This document shows, in pieces, positions 6,464-14,403 of a stretch of 35,557 nucleotides of DNA. Position 1 is the stretch's first letter, and every line of letters starts with the position of its first letter. A model generated the notes under the pieces. It made no database searches and was not told the DNA's origin. It worked only from the letters and a program-made list of their open reading frames with translations. The position numbers were made by a program, and so were the translations under genes. The DNA is from Candidatus Melainabacteria bacterium GWF2_37_15. Lineage in GTDB: Bacteria > Cyanobacteriota > Vampirovibrionia > Gastranaerophilales > UBA9971. The DNA is taken from positions 1 through 35,557 of the forward strand of contig MFRL01000018.1 in assembly GCA_001784565.1 (NCBI GenBank), written 5' to 3'.

Positions 6464-6685
6464 ATGGATATAGATAACATTATTTATAAAAGAATAGAGG
6501 AAGAAGCATTTCTGCATCATAAAAAAGATGAATGGAAGGACGCTTTGCAGAACTGGGGAGAAGCAAAAAACGAAATAATGGACAGAATACGTTTTATCGC
6601 TTATTATCTACACGTAAACAATCTTAATAAGCCTGCTCTCGATAATTGGGTGGAAGCACAGAAAATTTATATTAAAAACTTTTAA
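6464..6685 (+). CDS. Small DUF2934-like protein (tandem repeat)
   Basis: A 73-residue acidic cytoplasmic protein made of two similar halves. Each has the pattern I-x-x-x-A-(F/Y)... then W-x-x-A-(K/Q): RIEEEAFLHHKKDEW with NWGEAKNEI, and RIRFIAYYLHVNN with NWVEAQKIYI. This resembles DUF2934 units, whose function is unknown. The frame opens at an ATG at 6440, but the ATG at 6464 follows AGGGGA by seven nt, and the likely -10 (TAGAAT, about 6430) places the transcript start near 6440. Its stop codon overlaps the next start (TAATG), so it is translationally coupled to the membrane protein downstream. Confidence 0.75.
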   Translation: MDIDNIIYKRIEEEAFLHHKKDEWKDALQNWGEAKNEIMDRIRFIAYYLHVNNLNKPALDNWVEAQKIYIKNF

Positions 6686-8238
6686 TGACAGAAAACAAAA
6701 TTATTAAAAATATTAAAATAACAATTTTTTTTGTAACGATTTTTTTGCTTACAGTTCTTTTTGTGGTGGTTCGCTCAGAAGCGGATCTTGATTTATGGCA
6801 CAGAATGGCTGTTGGGAAGATTTTTTCGCAGATTGGGTGGGTCATTTACCATGATATTTTTTCTTATTTCCCTGTTAAAGAAATGTGGGTGGACCATGAG
6901 TGGCTCTCAGGAGTAATTTTTTACTATATAATTAATTGGTTTGGCGATTTTGGAATACTAACCCTGCAAATTTTAATAATATTTGCAATTTTGATTTTGG
7001 TTTATAAAACTAATAAGCTTATCTGGCTTGAAAATAAGTACAGAATCAGTTATTATGCGGTTGTCCTTCTGGCGATTATCCCTGGGTTAAGCTCAACATT
7101 AAGGTGTCAGGCTTTTACTTATTTGTTTTTTACTTTATGGCTATATCTGCTTGAAAGAATCAGGCGGGGGGATAACCGATTTATCTGGGTTTTTCCTGTG
7201 ACCACGCTCTTATGGGCAAATATGCATGGCGGGTTTCTTGCAGGGTTTGGATTAATAGGTTTTTATATAATTGGTGATTTTTTTAATAAAAAGGATGTAA
7301 AAAAATATTTTGTAATTCTTGGACTGAGCTTGCCAATGACTCTGCTGAATCCTTACGGAATCAAGTACTGGTATTATCTTGTAGATGCGGTATTAATGGA
7401 AAGACCTTATATAACTGAATGGCAGGCATTCGAGCCTTTTGAAAGTATTTATAATGAACCGGGAGCAAAGCTGTTATTTTTATTTTTAACGGTTGGATAT
7501 GGGTATAAAATATTTAGAAAGCAATTTGGGTTTGATAAAGTTGAAATCATTACTCTTCTAATAACGCTGTTTCTTTTATTCAGGCATGAAAGGCATACCA
7601 CGTTTTTTGCAATTGCAGCTGCATGTTATGGTTACAGGTATTTTGTGGCTTTTCTTGATGCTATATTTGATAAATTTAGAAATAAAGTTTTGAAACTGAT
7701 TCCTGAAGACAGAATTGAGCAGGCATATTTTGCAAAGTATTGCGGAGTTTATGTTTTATTGATTATGATTAGTGGTTATCTTATTTTTTCTAACCACATA
7801 TCAGTGAAAATGGACATGTATCCTGTGAAAGCTGTTGAATTTATAAGAAAAAATAATATATCCGGCAATCTTTTTGTGCCTTTTAACTGGGGCAGTTATA
7901 CTATGTGGAAACTTTATCCTAAAAATCTTGTTTCTATTGATGGCAGGTATGAGGAAACTTATGAAAGTCAGTCATATCTTGATGTATGTTATTTGTCTTT
8001 TTTTAAAAAAGATTGGGAAAAAGTTTTAAATAAATATAATCATGACGCTTTACTGTTGGGAGTTGAAACAGAAATTTATAAAAAAATTAAGACTCTTCCT
8101 GAATGGAAACTTGTTTATGAAGATGAAAAAGCTGTTGTGTTTTTGCCTGCTCTCAGTAAAAGGGCTGATTGGCAGATGCCTGTAGAGGATGAAGAGTATT
8201 ATATAAAAACAAAGTATGAAAATCAGATAAGTTTTTAG
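6685..8238 (+). CDS. Polytopic membrane protein, GT-C-like
   Basis: A 517-residue integral membrane protein with roughly ten to twelve helices and a soluble C-terminal part (about 390-517). The first periplasmic loop carries EADLDLWHRM (33-41), then YHDIFSYF (55-62) and WVDHEWLSG (68-76). Acidic and histidine residues after the first helix are the mark of GT-C-type glycosyltransferases and relatives that use polyprenyl-linked sugars. The exact donor and acceptor cannot be seen. It starts inside the stop codon of the small DUF2934-like gene and ends at a good intrinsic terminator, so the two form a bicistronic unit. It could also be a non-catalytic relative. Confidence 0.7.
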   Translation: MTENKIIKNIKITIFFVTIFLLTVLFVVVRSEADLDLWHRMAVGKIFSQIGWVIYHDIFSYFPVKEMWVDHEWLSGVIFYYIINWFGDFGILTLQILIIFAILILVYKTNKLIWLENKYRISYYAVVLLAIIPGLSSTLRCQAFTYLFFTLWLYLLERIRRGDNRFIWVFPVTTLLWANMHGGFLAGFGLIGFYIIGDFFNKKDVKKYFVILGLSLPMTLLNPYGIKYWYYLVDAVLMERPYITEWQAFEPFESIYNEPGAKLLFLFLTVGYGYKIFRKQFGFDKVEIITLLITLFLLFRHERHTTFFAIAAACYGYRYFVAFLDAIFDKFRNKVLKLIPEDRIEQAYFAKYCGVYVLLIMISGYLIFSNHISVKMDMYPVKAVEFIRKNNISGNLFVPFNWGSYTMWKLYPKNLVSIDGRYEETYESQSYLDVCYLSFFKKDWEKVLNKYNHDALLLGVETEIYKKIKTLPEWKLVYEDEKAVVFLPALSKRADWQMPVEDEEYYIKTKYENQISF

Positions 8239-8249
8239 TAATGTTACTC

Positions 8250-8285
8250 TTTAAAAGGGAGCTGCTGGAAGCAGTCCCTTTTAAA
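8250..8285 (+). terminator. Intrinsic terminator after the GT-C-like gene
   Basis: Stem TTTAAAAGGGA ... TCCCTTTTAAA continuing into CTGCT/AGCAG with a small bulge and loop GGA. A's lie on the 5' side and T's on the 3' side, the normal terminator polarity, 12 nt after the stop codon. Confidence 0.75.
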
Positions 8286-8363
8286 TTAATACCAAAAAGC
8301 CATCAATATAATTCTTTTATAAGTGGCGTGCAACAACACCAGTTATATACTTCAGTATGTTCT

Positions 8364-8487
8364 GCGGCGTTGTCATCGTTTTGTGTGGGGATTCTTAAGG
8401 GGCCGAAGGCCCCTTAAAAATCCCCCTATAACGACGGCTACGTCAAGGTCAACTTAAAAAGAAAACAAAAAATGTGTCCTGCGCCGC
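8364..8487. repeat. Dispersed repeat, copy B
   Basis: Starts GCGGCGTTGT and ends with CGTCAAGG, a polypurine stretch, AATGTGT and GCGCCGC. The same blocks occur in the same order at 1348-1506. Ends are imperfectly inverted (GCGGCG / CGCCGC). A hairpin at 8387-8425 forms the centre. Confidence 0.6.
8387..8425. repeat. Hairpin with loop GAA inside repeat copy B
   Basis: Inner stem 8395-8404 / 8408-8417 (10 bp, loop GAA), an internal 2x2 loop, and outer stem GGGGAT / ATCCCC. Confidence 0.8.
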
Positions 8488-8539
8488 CCAAAAGTTATGC
8501 TTTGATTGCACCTTGGTATAAAAATTATTTTAGGAAAAA

Positions 8540-9217
8540 TTAATTCAAGGATTTGGCTTTTTTTATTTTTAAATCAGTCATAAACACATTTTTTATTGCT
8601 GATATAAATTGTAATTTGGCTTCAATAGGGTTCATAACATAGTTTTTAGAAGAGCATTGTTTGCTATATAGTTTATAAAAGTTTGACCAATTTTGAACAC
8701 TGTTTTTAGCGTCTGTTTTTGCTTCTTGAAGCAGGTTTGTAACATCCTTACTTAAGTCTTTAGGGATAATAATTTTATCAATGTCTTGTATTGCTGAATT
8801 ACAGTGATTTTGCGCTTTATTGATTAAGCTGCATTGTTCTTCTGGATTTTCTATTGTTTTAGAAAAAGCATTATCATAAGAATCAAGGCATGCGTCTGTT
8901 GCTTTAAGCAATTTTTGTTCAAATTTAATTACAGGATCAGTATTATTTTTGTTTATAGCAACAGGGGCTTTTTTATTATTAGTTGCCCATAAGGAATGAA
9001 CTATTAAACCTGCCATTACAAAGCATAAAGCAAGAATTATTACGCAGGCAGCTTTAATTTCTCTAAATTTTTTGGTTAACAAACTGTAAATAAGTGGAAT
9101 AAATATTAAGGCAGATAAGCCCAGCAGAACATCTCCGATAAAATTCAGAGAATAATAAAAACACCACAATGATCCTAAAAAAAGTTGAATCCCAAAAAGA
9201 TATTTTAAAAAGCTCAT
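8540..9217 (-). CDS. Membrane-anchored protein with cysteine-containing helical domain, unknown
   Basis: A 225-residue protein I do not recognise. Three hydrophobic segments (about 5-24, 27-47, 54-76) are followed by a polar, mainly helical domain (80-225). With a cytoplasmic N-terminus, three passes put this domain in the periplasm, consistent with its four cysteines (C110, C129, C139, C188), which could form two disulfides. The Lys/Asn-rich linker at 80-94 supports a flexible tether. The ATG at 9217 has no ribosome site; a TATAAT (complement of 9226-9231) lies only eight nt upstream, so the message may be leaderless. It converges with the GT-C-like gene. No function is proposed. Confidence 0.7.
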   Translation of the reverse strand: MSFLKYLFGIQLFLGSLWCFYYSLNFIGDVLLGLSALIFIPLIYSLLTKKFREIKAACVIILALCFVMAGLIVHSLWATNNKKAPVAINKNNTDPVIKFEQKLLKATDACLDSYDNAFSKTIENPEEQCSLINKAQNHCNSAIQDIDKIIIPKDLSKDVTNLLQEAKTDAKNSVQNWSNFYKLYSKQCSSKNYVMNPIEAKLQFISAIKNVFMTDLKIKKAKSLN

Positions 9218-9269
9218 AATTATACATTATACAATATTTATACAATATTGTTTTATATTTATAATTTTT

Positions 9270-9339
9270 GGTAGTGAGGCCGCCTTAGGCGGCCTCACTA
9301 CCTTTTGGAGAGGGCCGGCGGAGCCGGCCCTCTCCAAAA
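9270..9339. repeat. Tandem pair of long perfect hairpins
   Basis: First stem 9270-9284 / 9288-9302 (15 bp, loop TTA). Second stem 9303-9319 / 9323-9339 (17 bp, loop GGA). The second begins TTTTGGAG and ends CTCCAAAA. They lie between two divergent genes. Confidence 0.87.
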
Positions 9340-9409
9340 AATATTAAAAATCAGTTACTATTCGACCACAACCAAAAAACAAAAACCTTTTATAGATAGC
9401 AAGTTACGT

Positions 9410-9415
9410 TATAAT
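9410..9415 (+). promoter_or_regulatory. Probable -10 box of ribF
   Basis: A perfect TATAAT ends nine nt before the ribF ATG at 9425, with only a poor -35 upstream. No Shine-Dalgarno precedes the ATG. The transcript would start within two or three bases of the start codon. Confidence 0.5.
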
Positions 9416-9424
9416 AATTGCATT

Positions 9425-10336
9425 ATGCAGGTAGTAAAGAAACTTAATAAAAATTTATTTGAAGCTTCAAGCCTCGCACTGGGAGTGTTTGATGGAGTAC
9501 ACATAGGGCATCGCAGTGTTATAGCAGATGCGATACAAAAAGCAAAAAAACTGGATATAACTTCTGCTGTAGTTACTTTTTCCTGTCATCCAAAGTCTGT
9601 AATAACTGGAATCAGTCCTGAAATGATTACCACCATTGAGGATAAACTGGAACTTTTTAGTGAGCTTGGCGTGGATGCGACAGTTATCATTGATTTCAAT
9701 GAAGAATTCGCAAAAATGACAGCAGAAGAATATTTGAAAAATATTTTAACGGATTGTTTAAATGTAAAGAGTCTTTCTGTAGGGTATAACCATCAATTTG
9801 GCAGTGACAGGAAGGGAACCGGCGATTTTTTAAAACAATACTGCGCTGAACATAATATCCAGCTTAATATAATACCTCCTGTGAAAATTGATAACCATAC
9901 AGTGAGCAGTTCTGTAATAAGAGGGTTTATAACGTCAGGTGATGTCTCCTCAGCGCATGAATTCCTGGGAAGGCCGTTTAAAATTAAAGGCAAGGTGATT
10001 GAAGGCCAGCATCTTGGCAGGAAACTAGGCTTTCCAACAGCTAATTTACAAGTTAATGAGGATTTAATCTTGCCTCTGCGAGGAGTATATTCAGGCACAG
10101 CAATAATAGAGGAAAAAGTTTACAAAGCAGTTATAAACGTGGGAAGAAGACCGACTATAGGTGATTTGCAAAAAGACCTTATTGAAGCGCATATCCTGGA
10201 TTTTGACAGGGATATTTACGGGCAGGTAATAGAAGTTGCTTTTTTAGAGCGAATCCGGGACGAGAAAAAGTTTGAGTCACTTGATGATTTAAAGAAGCAA
10301 ATAGAGCAGGATTGTGGAATAGTGAACATGTTTTGA
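9425..10336 (+). CDS. ribF: Bifunctional riboflavin kinase / FAD synthetase
   Basis: A 303-residue bifunctional enzyme that phosphorylates riboflavin to FMN and adenylylates FMN to FAD. The N-terminal nucleotidyltransferase domain has GVFDGVHIGHR (20-30), with the HxGH motif, and SVGYNHQFG. A following riboflavin kinase domain has GHxLGRKLGFPTANL and INVGRRPTIG, the flavin and ATP-Mg loop. The frame is open upstream to 9305, but that extension would translate the hairpin at 9303-9339, and the domain starts only at the ATG at 9425. Length fits the family (about 310). No FMN riboswitch precedes it. A hairpin follows directly after the stop. Confidence 0.95.
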   Translation: MQVVKKLNKNLFEASSLALGVFDGVHIGHRSVIADAIQKAKKLDITSAVVTFSCHPKSVITGISPEMITTIEDKLELFSELGVDATVIIDFNEEFAKMTAEEYLKNILTDCLNVKSLSVGYNHQFGSDRKGTGDFLKQYCAEHNIQLNIIPPVKIDNHTVSSSVIRGFITSGDVSSAHEFLGRPFKIKGKVIEGQHLGRKLGFPTANLQVNEDLILPLRGVYSGTAIIEEKVYKAVINVGRRPTIGDLQKDLIEAHILDFDRDIYGQVIEVAFLERIRDEKKFESLDDLKKQIEQDCGIVNMF

Positions 10337-10339
10337 TTG

Positions 10340-10376
10340 TTTTAGGGGAGCAGCGCTTCACGCTGCTCCCCTAAAA
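10340..10376. repeat. 16-bp hairpin after ribF
   Basis: Stem 10340-10355 / 10361-10376 with loop CTTCA. The stem can extend outward through GATTG / CAATC-like bases with one G-T pair. T's precede and A's follow the GC core, so polarity is not that of a terminator although it is 3 nt past the ribF stop. Confidence 0.8.
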
Positions 10377-10449
10377 TAATCAAACAATCAGTTATTTTCA
10401 AATCATTACAGGATTGTTAGATATTAAAAATATCATTATAATTTTAAAT

Positions 10450-11316
10450 ATGATATTAATACGAATATTATTATTAATTATAATTTGTTTTTGCTCGAGT
10501 CTTTCTGCTAGCGCAATAAAGATAGGTTTGTATACGAATAGTGAAGATACTATTTATTTTGGTGTATCAAAAAGCGGCGTAATTGCTGATGCTGAAACCG
10601 GAGATTATATTCTTCTTTTAAATCCAATGAAGCCCTATAAAATGAAAGGGAAGGGTGAATATTTACAAATAAGTGTTGATGGAAAGGACTATTGGATAAA
10701 GAATCAAAAGATAATAATTAAATCAACTCAGGAAAAAGGTTTAGTATATACAAAGAAAAAATGGTACAAAGGTGAACTGGTAGCACTTAACACTAATGAA
10801 GGTTTAACAGTAATAAATGAAATTGATTTGGAAAATTATGTTAAAGGTGTAGTCCCTGCTGAAATGCCTCCTGCATGGAACCTTGAAGCACATAAGGCTC
10901 AGGCGATTGCTGCGAGAAGTTATGCAGTTTCAAATGCAGGAAAAAGAGGAAAACTTGGCTATGATTTAAAGGATAATGACGAAGATCAGGTGTATAAAGG
11001 TCTTTCAGCGGAAACCCTGCAAACAAATCACGCAGTTGACGCTACCAAGGGACAGGTTTTAGTTTATAACGATAAGGTAATACGCGCTTATTATCATGCA
11101 AGTTCAGGCGGCTCGACCTTATCTGCAAAAGACGTATGGGGAATGGATTTGCCGTATACAGTCCCTGTAAGGTCGTTTGATGAAAATCTTCCTTGCAGGG
11201 GACACAGGGTGGGCATGTCGCAAAACGGTGCCAATATTCTTGCAAAAGAAGGCTACAATGCTTATCAGATATTAGGGTATTTCTACAGAAACGTGATGCT
11301 GAGAACGCTTTATTAA
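10450..11316 (+). CDS. SpoIID/LytB-domain protein (short form), probable lytic transglycosylase
   Basis: A 288-residue exported protein of the SpoIID/LytB family; SpoIID of sporulating Firmicutes is a lytic transglycosylase acting on denuded glycan strands. A signal peptide (ILIRILLLIIICFCSS) follows the ATG at 10450; a TTG at 10414 in frame is less likely. Seen: LENYVKGVVPAEMP (E138 matches the catalytic acid position), AQAIAARSYA, YYHASSGGST (H216), VWGMDLPYT, and near the C-terminus GHRVGMSQNGA (251-261) and ILGYFY. Only about 12 residues separate PYTVPVRS from GHRVGMSQ, where classical members have several tens more, so the protein is a compact version. No sporulation genes are near; a role in division or envelope remodelling is inferred. 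Confidence 0.85.
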   Translation: MILIRILLLIIICFCSSLSASAIKIGLYTNSEDTIYFGVSKSGVIADAETGDYILLLNPMKPYKMKGKGEYLQISVDGKDYWIKNQKIIIKSTQEKGLVYTKKKWYKGELVALNTNEGLTVINEIDLENYVKGVVPAEMPPAWNLEAHKAQAIAARSYAVSNAGKRGKLGYDLKDNDEDQVYKGLSAETLQTNHAVDATKGQVLVYNDKVIRAYYHASSGGSTLSAKDVWGMDLPYTVPVRSFDENLPCRGHRVGMSQNGANILAKEGYNAYQILGYFYRNVMLRTLY

Positions 11317-11333
11317 TGAAAATAATATTCAAG

Positions 11334-12113
11334 TTAATATTCCAGAATAGTTAGAAATATCCTGATCCCAAGAATTATGAAAATTCCTACAAATATCATC
11401 CGTAAAATAAATGGTGAAAGTAGCCTGTTTAGCTTTGAGCCTAGCGCTGCTCCAAATACAGCTCCTATTATTATGAAAATAATTAAATTATAAGGTATAA
11501 GTCCTACAGAAATTTTTCCAGCAAATATAAGAATCGCAGAAATAAGGACAATAAGCGTTGTAGTACTTATAGCCGCTTTAACCGGTAATTTGCAAAAGTG
11601 ATTTAATATAGGCATAAATGTAACAGCTCCCGCAAAACCAAGCGTTCCAGAAATAAAAGTACCTGTAAAAATTATCAGATTTGTAATTACAGGTCTTTCA
11701 AGTTTGCAATCTTCACTATTATTACTTTCTGCGCTGGGAATAAGGATAAGCACAGCTGAAACGGCAAGTAAAAATAAATACATACACAGCATGGCTTTTT
11801 CTGAAACATATTTTGCTGTTACTGCACCCGATAATGCTCCGATTATTCCGGCGGGCAGGACTGCTTTAACTACTTTAAGGTTTATTGCGCCAAATTTTCT
11901 GTGATTCATAAAAGCAAAGAAAATTCCTGCAAGGGATTGGGTTGCGGCTATGCCGGTAATTTCATTAACGCTAAAGGTTTGAAAGCCTAAAAAGGGCAAA
12001 AGATACAAAAATGCAGGAAAAATAATTATTCCGCCGCCAATTCCAAGAAGGCCGGAAAAAAACGCAGCACCAAGGCTTACAAAAATTATTATTATGTAGT
12101 AAAGGTCAAGCAT
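11334..12113 (-). CDS. TauE/SafE-family permease
   Basis: A 259-residue inner-membrane protein with about eight helices, of the TauE/SafE (DUF81) anion-exporter family implicated in export of sulfite, sulfoacetate or related organosulfur anions. Seen: the two pseudo-repeats, each with GxxGGGI/xxP-type loops (SGLLGIGGGIIIFPAFLY near the start; SGTLGFAGAVTFMPIL in the second half). Substrate cannot be read. The frame is open to an ATG at 12140, but those first nine codons lie in the palindromic repeat that begins at 12136, so the start at 12113 is preferred. It is convergent with the SpoIID-like gene, with 17 nt between the stops. Confidence 0.85.
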   Translation of the reverse strand: MLDLYYIIIIFVSLGAAFFSGLLGIGGGIIIFPAFLYLLPFLGFQTFSVNEITGIAATQSLAGIFFAFMNHRKFGAINLKVVKAVLPAGIIGALSGAVTAKYVSEKAMLCMYLFLLAVSAVLILIPSAESNNSEDCKLERPVITNLIIFTGTFISGTLGFAGAVTFMPILNHFCKLPVKAAISTTTLIVLISAILIFAGKISVGLIPYNLIIFIIIGAVFGAALGSKLNRLLSPFILRMIFVGIFIILGIRIFLTILEY

Positions 12114-12135
12114 ACGTAAAAATACTTTCTGCAAT

Positions 12136-12297
12136 GTCATTGCGAGGAGAGCCGAAGGCTCGACGTGGCAATCTGTCCAACGTGGCTTTTATGCTGTGGG
12201 CCTTTGGCCCACTTAGATAGATTCTCGCGTCGGGCGAAAAAGTAAATTTAATTGTGTTTATGCTTAATTTTATGTTTCGCCCTCCTCAGAATGACAA
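12136..12297. repeat. Composite palindromic repeat, TCATTnnGAGG arms
   Basis: The left end TGTCATTGCGAGGAGA and the right end, reversed, TGTCATTCTGAGGAGG are inverted repeats. Each half runs into an AATCT core (CAATCT on the left; AGAATCT on the reversed right half). Internal palindromes include GTGGGCCTTTGGCCCAC and GGGCGAAA/TTTCGCCC. The element reaches into the 5' end of the permease frame. Confidence 0.7.
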
Positions 12298-12421
12298 TTT
12301 GGAACAGGGTTAGTTCAGAATAATTACAATAAATATATTATCTTAATAAATATTAAGCAAATAGCCAAAATTCTAAAATATTGTAAAATTTAATTGTACC
12401 AATATATTGAGAGAGGCAAAA

Positions 12422-13456
12422 TTGCTGTTTCAGGATAATTTTTGTTCAGGGTTAATCCGTACTGTAAAGTTTAATCGGTGTTTGTCATTACTGATAGCTT
12501 TAAATTTATTTGCTTATTCCACAATTTTGGGCTGGGTAGGCTTGTTTCTCTACATAATTGCAACAGAAATATTTATAAATCTCGCAAGAAACAAGGCTCT
12601 TTCCAGTAAAAAAGTGTGTCAAAATGTTTTTAATTTAAACATTGTCCTGACTACGATATTTTTATTAATAACAGCAATTGGTTCAGGGAATGAGGATTTT
12701 ATTTTTCTTTCGATAATTCCTATATTCCAGTCCACGCTGTATAGAAAATTTGGTTATATAGTTGGAATCATTGGCGCAGGTAGCCTAGGTGTTTTAGTTG
12801 TGGGTTTTGACCTTGCAAAAGTGGTGTCTTTTTTAACCGTGATAGGTGTTTTAACTTTTCTTATAATGATTTTATCAAAAACACTTAGCCGCACTAACAG
12901 TAAGGCCGACTATTTGCACAGTATAGCCACAACAGATGCCCTGACCGGTCTTATAAACAGGCGGGAATTTGATAAAAGGATGATAGAGGAATTTTCGCGT
13001 TCAAAAAGGCACAAATCTCCCTTATGTCTTGCTCTCTTTGACATAGATTTTTTCAAAAAGATTAACGATACATACGGGCATAATACAGGTGATACTATTT
13101 TAAAGGAATTAGCCAGGTTAATTTCTTCTAATACAAGGAACTGCGATGTTGCAGCACGTTATGGAGGGGAAGAATTCGCCCTGATACTACCGGAAACTGC
13201 TCAGTTAGAGGCATATGAGCTTGTAGACAGATTAAGAGAGATTGTAGAAAAAGAATTGTTTAATAAAACCCAGCGTCCTATTAAATTCACCATAAGTGTT
13301 GGAGTAGGACAGCTTGATTTAGCTGACCGCAGCCCAATAGATTTTATTGAAAGAACAGATAAAGCGCTTTATGCAGCAAAACAAAGCGGCAGAAACAGGG
13401 TAGAAAAAGCGCCTTTTGGCTTTCACTTTGTTTCAAAAAAGAGAGAAGCGGTTTAG
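12422..13456 (+). CDS. Membrane GGDEF diguanylate cyclase
   Basis: A 344-residue protein with about five N-terminal membrane segments (roughly 20-155) and a C-terminal GGDEF domain that makes cyclic di-GMP from two GTP. Seen: TDALTGLINRREFD, the substrate-binding FDIDFFKKIND, ARYGGEEF (the active-site GGEEF form) and the product-inhibition site RNCD five residues before it; TISVGVG and ALYAAKQSGRNRV close the domain. Catalytic residues are intact, so it is probably active and feedback-inhibited. The start is a TTG at 12422 after GAGAGG; another TTG at 12407 is possible. The membrane part may sense an unknown signal. Its stop overlaps that of the convergent hydrolase. Confidence 0.9.
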   Translation: MLFQDNFCSGLIRTVKFNRCLSLLIALNLFAYSTILGWVGLFLYIIATEIFINLARNKALSSKKVCQNVFNLNIVLTTIFLLITAIGSGNEDFIFLSIIPIFQSTLYRKFGYIVGIIGAGSLGVLVVGFDLAKVVSFLTVIGVLTFLIMILSKTLSRTNSKADYLHSIATTDALTGLINRREFDKRMIEEFSRSKRHKSPLCLALFDIDFFKKINDTYGHNTGDTILKELARLISSNTRNCDVAARYGGEEFALILPETAQLEAYELVDRLREIVEKELFNKTQRPIKFTISVGVGQLDLADRSPIDFIERTDKALYAAKQSGRNRVEKAPFGFHFVSKKREAV

Positions 13457-14289
13457 AGCTTACTTAAAAACTCAGAAATTGCCTGCGCTTTCCATTTCAT
13501 ATCATTATGGTCGCCTTTTTCGTTTAAAAACATTGTTACATTGGAATTGCCTGAATTCTTTAATGCTTCATAGTTGCGGTATGCCATATCTAAAGGAACT
13601 ACGTTATCAGTCTTAGTATGGAGTATTAAAACAGGAACTTTAATATCTTTCATTTTTTTAATGTTTTCAAACTTGCTTTGTAAGAATTTTCCTATATGTC
13701 GATGGCCTGGAATTTTTTCACAATGCTTATTAACAGCATCACCCATAGTTGTAAAGGTACTATCAAGAATAACGCCTTTAAAATTATACTTTATTGCAAG
13801 TTCTGATGCGACTCCGCCTCCCATAGACATGCCCCAGATTACTATATTATCAGGGGTTATTTTGTTTTTATTTAAAAATTTAATAGCGCTGTGTGCATCT
13901 TCATAAATAGTTTTTTCCGAGGGGTTTATAGGAGTGCTTTCTCCAAATCCTCTATAGTCTGTTATTAAAAGACCGTAGCCTTTCTCACTATCTTTATTTA
14001 TGAGAAATTCAGGCATTTCACCTACAAAGTATGAAGCATTATATTTTATTCCATGACAGAACATTACAGTGGGCATACCAGGCTTAGGCGCCCTGTAATA
14101 GCATTTTATTTCACCATTATTGGCTGTAGGAATAGAAATTTTTTCAATATTAGCATCAGGAGGTATGGGGGTAATTTTAGTACTGGGATCATATAGTAAT
14201 CTTTTTTCTGCGGAATCACGGATTCCATCAAAAGAAATATTCTGGTTTCTTATAAGGGTTAGATTAAAATTTGAATAATTGTTAAGCAT
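13453..14289 (-). CDS. Alpha/beta hydrolase (esterase/thioesterase type)
   Basis: A 278-residue alpha/beta-hydrolase fold protein without signal peptide. Seen: FCHGIKYN (oxyanion-region HG), ITDYRGFGES, the nucleophile elbow GMSMGGG (S155), LILHTKTDNVVPLDMA (acid D228) and GDHND (H261), a full Ser-Asp-His triad. This is the BAAT/FrsA-like 'serine aminopeptidase S33' type of layout, but the substrate cannot be told. AGGATAAAA precedes the ATG. It converges on the diguanylate cyclase; the stop codons share a TTAG, so neither gene has room for a terminator between them. Confidence 0.85.
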   Translation of the reverse strand: MLNNYSNFNLTLIRNQNISFDGIRDSAEKRLLYDPSTKITPIPPDANIEKISIPTANNGEIKCYYRAPKPGMPTVMFCHGIKYNASYFVGEMPEFLINKDSEKGYGLLITDYRGFGESTPINPSEKTIYEDAHSAIKFLNKNKITPDNIVIWGMSMGGGVASELAIKYNFKGVILDSTFTTMGDAVNKHCEKIPGHRHIGKFLQSKFENIKKMKDIKVPVLILHTKTDNVVPLDMAYRNYEALKNSGNSNVTMFLNEKGDHNDMKWKAQAISEFLSKL

Positions 14290-14403
14290 TTTTATCCTAC
14301 GGTGATTTTTGTTTTCAAATTAGTTAAATCACCTGAATAAAAAAAATTGCTAATGTGCCTGAAAAGAGGCGTTATCTTGCGTCCACTCGGTAGTGTAATC
14401 TTT

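Larger units (their letters stand above)
8239..8539. other. Intergenic gap with terminator and dispersed repeat
   Basis: No gene is visible between two convergent genes. The gap is filled by the terminator at 8250-8285 and the dispersed repeat at 8364-8487, with its central hairpin. Confidence 0.7.

Noticed and set aside
9305-9424. N-terminal extension of RibF by 40 residues
   Set aside because: It would translate a hairpin repeat and contains no conserved domain sequence; the ATG at 9425 starts the conserved part.
9340-9424. FMN riboswitch before ribF
   Set aside because: The space between the hairpin and the start codon is too short and has no conserved riboswitch core.
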